Assembly: GCA_028290765.1 (NCBI GenBank)
Contig: JAQGJF010000283.1
Location: 1 to 7,932, forward strand
From: Tardiphaga sp.
GTDB taxonomy: Bacteria; Pseudomonadota; Alphaproteobacteria; Rhizobiales; Xanthobacteraceae
Direction: 5' to 3'
Length of the DNA: 7,932 bases
Made by a program: the position numbers and the translations under genes. Below are positions 6,176-7,932 of the stretch, one piece after another (position 1 is the stretch's first letter; every line of letters starts with the position of its first letter). The notes below the pieces were generated by a model. The model worked only from the letters and a program-made list of their open reading frames with translations. It was not told the origin of the DNA and ran no database searches.

Positions 6176-7932
6176 TCAACCCTTCACCAAATCCCCCAGC
6201 AAATTCGCCGCCACCGTCAGCTTGGCGAGCGTCAGGCCACTGGTAGCGATCTCCTCGACCGAACGGCGGATGCGCGTGGCCTTAGGATGGGCCGTGAGCC
6301 AGTTCTCGGCGGCCTGCTGGCCGGATTGGCCGGTTGCAAGCATATCGGCGACCAGTCTTCTTTCGGCGGCTGCGATCTGGTCAACGGCGCGGTCGATGGC
6401 GAGACGTTCGAAATAATCGTTCGCCGGCACGCCGCGTGCGGCGGCGCTGATGCGGTCGAGACCGAAATTGGCCTCGGCTGCGAAGAAGGTCGCGGCCGTA
6501 TCGCCGATGGCGCGTTCGGTTCGCTCTGCGACTGTCACGATATCGGGCGCGGAGACCAGTGTGTCTAGATCGGCGAGTTCGCCGGCAAGTTCAATCGGGA
6601 CGCCGCCATCGCTCAGATCCCGTCGGCGCTTGCTGCGCCCGGCCTGCATGTCCTGCGGCAGGGCATTGTCGAGCCCGGCGGCGATCTCACGGATGCCAGG
6701 GCCGAAGCGCGAGATCATCGCATCCAGACCGGCGTTGAAATCGACATTGCGCACATACCAGACCACGCGGGAGTGCAGCAGATCCTGAATCGCGGCATAG
6801 AGGCCGAGCTGCAATTGACCGTCGATCCTGTTATCGAGCACATCGATCGCGTCGTTCAGCCGAGTGAGGCCGTAGGATTCATCCACGGCCACGAAGGCCA
6901 TGGCGATCGTGGGCACGTCGGCATCGGTCTCGTCGATCAGGCGCACCACGAAAGCCGGGCCGCCGCGATTGATCATGGCATTGACGAGATTGGTGGCGAT
7001 GATCTCGCGCCGAAGGCGATGGAATTCCACCGAATCGGGGAATTTGTCCCGAACCTCGCTTGGGAAGTATTGGGACAATTCGCGGGCAAGATAGGGATCG
7101 TCGGGCACGCCGCTGGCGAGCAGATCATCGTAGAGCGTCAGCTTGGCATAAGCGAGCAGAACGGCAAGTTCCGGCCGCGTAAGGGGCTGGCCGCGCCGCG
7201 TGCGCTCGGTGAGCGCCGCATCGTCCGGCAGGAACTCCACGGAGCGGTCAAGCAGGCCGCGCTGCTCGAGCGATTGCATCAGGCGGGCGAGGAAGCCGAT
7301 CTCGGCCAGGCCATTGCGTTCGGCCAGCGAAAGCGCCAGCGTCTGCAGATAATTGTTGCGCACCACCAGCATGCCGACCTCCTCGGTCATTGCGACAAGC
7401 AGGCTGTTGCGGTCGCTCGGACCGAGGCGACCATCGCGTTCGGGGCGCGCCAGCGCGATCTTGAGATTGACCTCGACGTCGGAGGTGTTGACCCCGGCCG
7501 AATTGTCGATGGCGTCGGTGTTGAGCTTGATGCCTTTCAGCGCCGCTTCGATGCGGCCGCGCTGGGTCGCGCCGAGATTGGCGCCTTCGCCAATCACCCG
7601 GGCGTGGACATCCGCGCCGGTGACACGGATCGGATCATTGGTGCGATCGCCAACCTGATCATCGCTTTCCCCCGAAGCGCGGATATAGGTGCCGATGCCG
7701 CCAAACCAGAGCAGGTCGACACGTGCCTTCAGGATCGCCGTCATCACCTCGAAGGGCGTGGCTTGGGGCTTGTCGAGATCGAGCAGGGCCCGTACTTCCG
7801 GCGCCAGCGGGATTGCCTTGAGCGAACGCGAGAACACGCCGCCGCCCTGCGAGATCAGCGACTTGTCGTAATCCTGCCAGCTCGACCGCGGCAGGTTGAA
7901 CATGCGCAGGCGCTCGGCATGGCTGATGGCCG
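6176..7932 (-). CDS. NAD-specific glutamate dehydrogenase, large type, C-terminal part (5' end cut by window)
   Basis: The enzyme interconverts glutamate with 2-oxoglutarate and ammonia using NAD, in the cytosol. This is the large (about 1600-residue, 180-kDa) class found in many proteobacteria. The frame is open to the right edge: nine complete codons precede the Met codon at 7901-7903 and read AISHAERLR. That Met is therefore internal, and about two thirds of the gene lies outside. Counting from that Met, visible catalytic-domain blocks are LPRSSWQDYDKS (4-15), LLWFGGIGTYIRAS (64-77), RVIGEGANLG (102-111) and NTDAIDNSAG followed by SDVEVNLKIAL (128-151, about 7451-7522). The rest, to residue 575, is the helical C-terminal domain of this class. 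I see no frameshift or internal stop. It meets the cyclase gene tail to tail. The symbol gdhB is used for the Pseudomonas relative, but naming varies, so none is given. Confidence 0.95.
   Translation of the reverse strand, partial: AISHAERLRMFNLPRSSWQDYDKSLISQGGGVFSRSLKAIPLAPEVRALLDLDKPQATPFEVMTAILKARVDLLWFGGIGTYIRASGESDDQVGDRTNDPIRVTGADVHARVIGEGANLGATQRGRIEAALKGIKLNTDAIDNSAGVNTSDVEVNLKIALARPERDGRLGPSDRNSLLVAMTEEVGMLVVRNNYLQTLALSLAERNGLAEIGFLARLMQSLEQRGLLDRSVEFLPDDAALTERTRRGQPLTRPELAVLLAYAKLTLYDDLLASGVPDDPYLARELSQYFPSEVRDKFPDSVEFHRLRREIIATNLVNAMINRGGPAFVVRLIDETDADVPTIAMAFVAVDESYGLTRLNDAIDVLDNRIDGQLQLGLYAAIQDLLHSRVVWYVRNVDFNAGLDAMISRFGPGIREIAAGLDNALPQDMQAGRSKRRRDLSDGGVPIELAGELADLDTLVSAPDIVTVAERTERAIGDTAATFFAAEANFGLDRISAAARGVPANDYFERLAIDRAVDQIAAAERRLVADMLATGQSGQQAAENWLTAHPKATRIRRSVEEIATSGLTLAKLTVAANLLGDLVKG

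Noticed and set aside
7353..7658. 101-codon plus-strand frame opposite the glutamate dehydrogenase gene
   Set aside because: It is antisense to the most conserved catalytic blocks of the dehydrogenase and has no recognisable product.

Overview
The window reads as chromosomal DNA of a GC-rich alphaproteobacterium, most likely of the Rhizobiales (Mesorhizobium/Bradyrhizobium-like). The two best indicators are the right-hand gene, the C-terminal part of a very large NAD-specific glutamate dehydrogenase of the type common in that class, and the long cytosolic SAM-cyclase-ATPase-TPR protein, an architecture abundant in soil rhizobia. The placement is from protein resemblance recalled by eye, not from a database search.

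Layout: positions 1-174 hold no gene that I can support, only a small perfect dyad and the ribosome binding site of the first gene. Three genes then run rightward: an exported metallo-beta-lactamase-fold hydrolase (175-1221), an FAD-linked oxidoreductase of the PCMH/BBE class (1313-2737) and a 1123-residue SAM / class III nucleotide cyclase / AAA ATPase / TPR protein (2795-6166). The gaps are 91 and 57 bases, and each start has a purine-rich ribosome binding site. A single transcript is therefore possible, although 91 bases leaves room for a second promoter. The fourth gene, glutamate dehydrogenase (6176 to the right edge), runs leftward and meets the cyclase gene tail to tail with only 9 bases between the stop codons. 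It is cut at its 5' end by the window edge.

How they may work together: the exported hydrolase and the cytosolic flavoenzyme look like small-molecule catabolic enzymes of unknown substrate. The cyclase protein looks like a signalling and regulatory ATPase whose TPR tail could sense a partner or ligand. A link between the three is inferred only from shared direction and spacing. The glutamate dehydrogenase is a housekeeping gene of nitrogen and carbon metabolism and is probably unrelated to the rightward cluster. All four families are known. I saw no RNA gene, CRISPR array, insertion sequence, integrase or long repeat. The least characterised element is the cyclase-ATPase and its pairing with the two enzymes.
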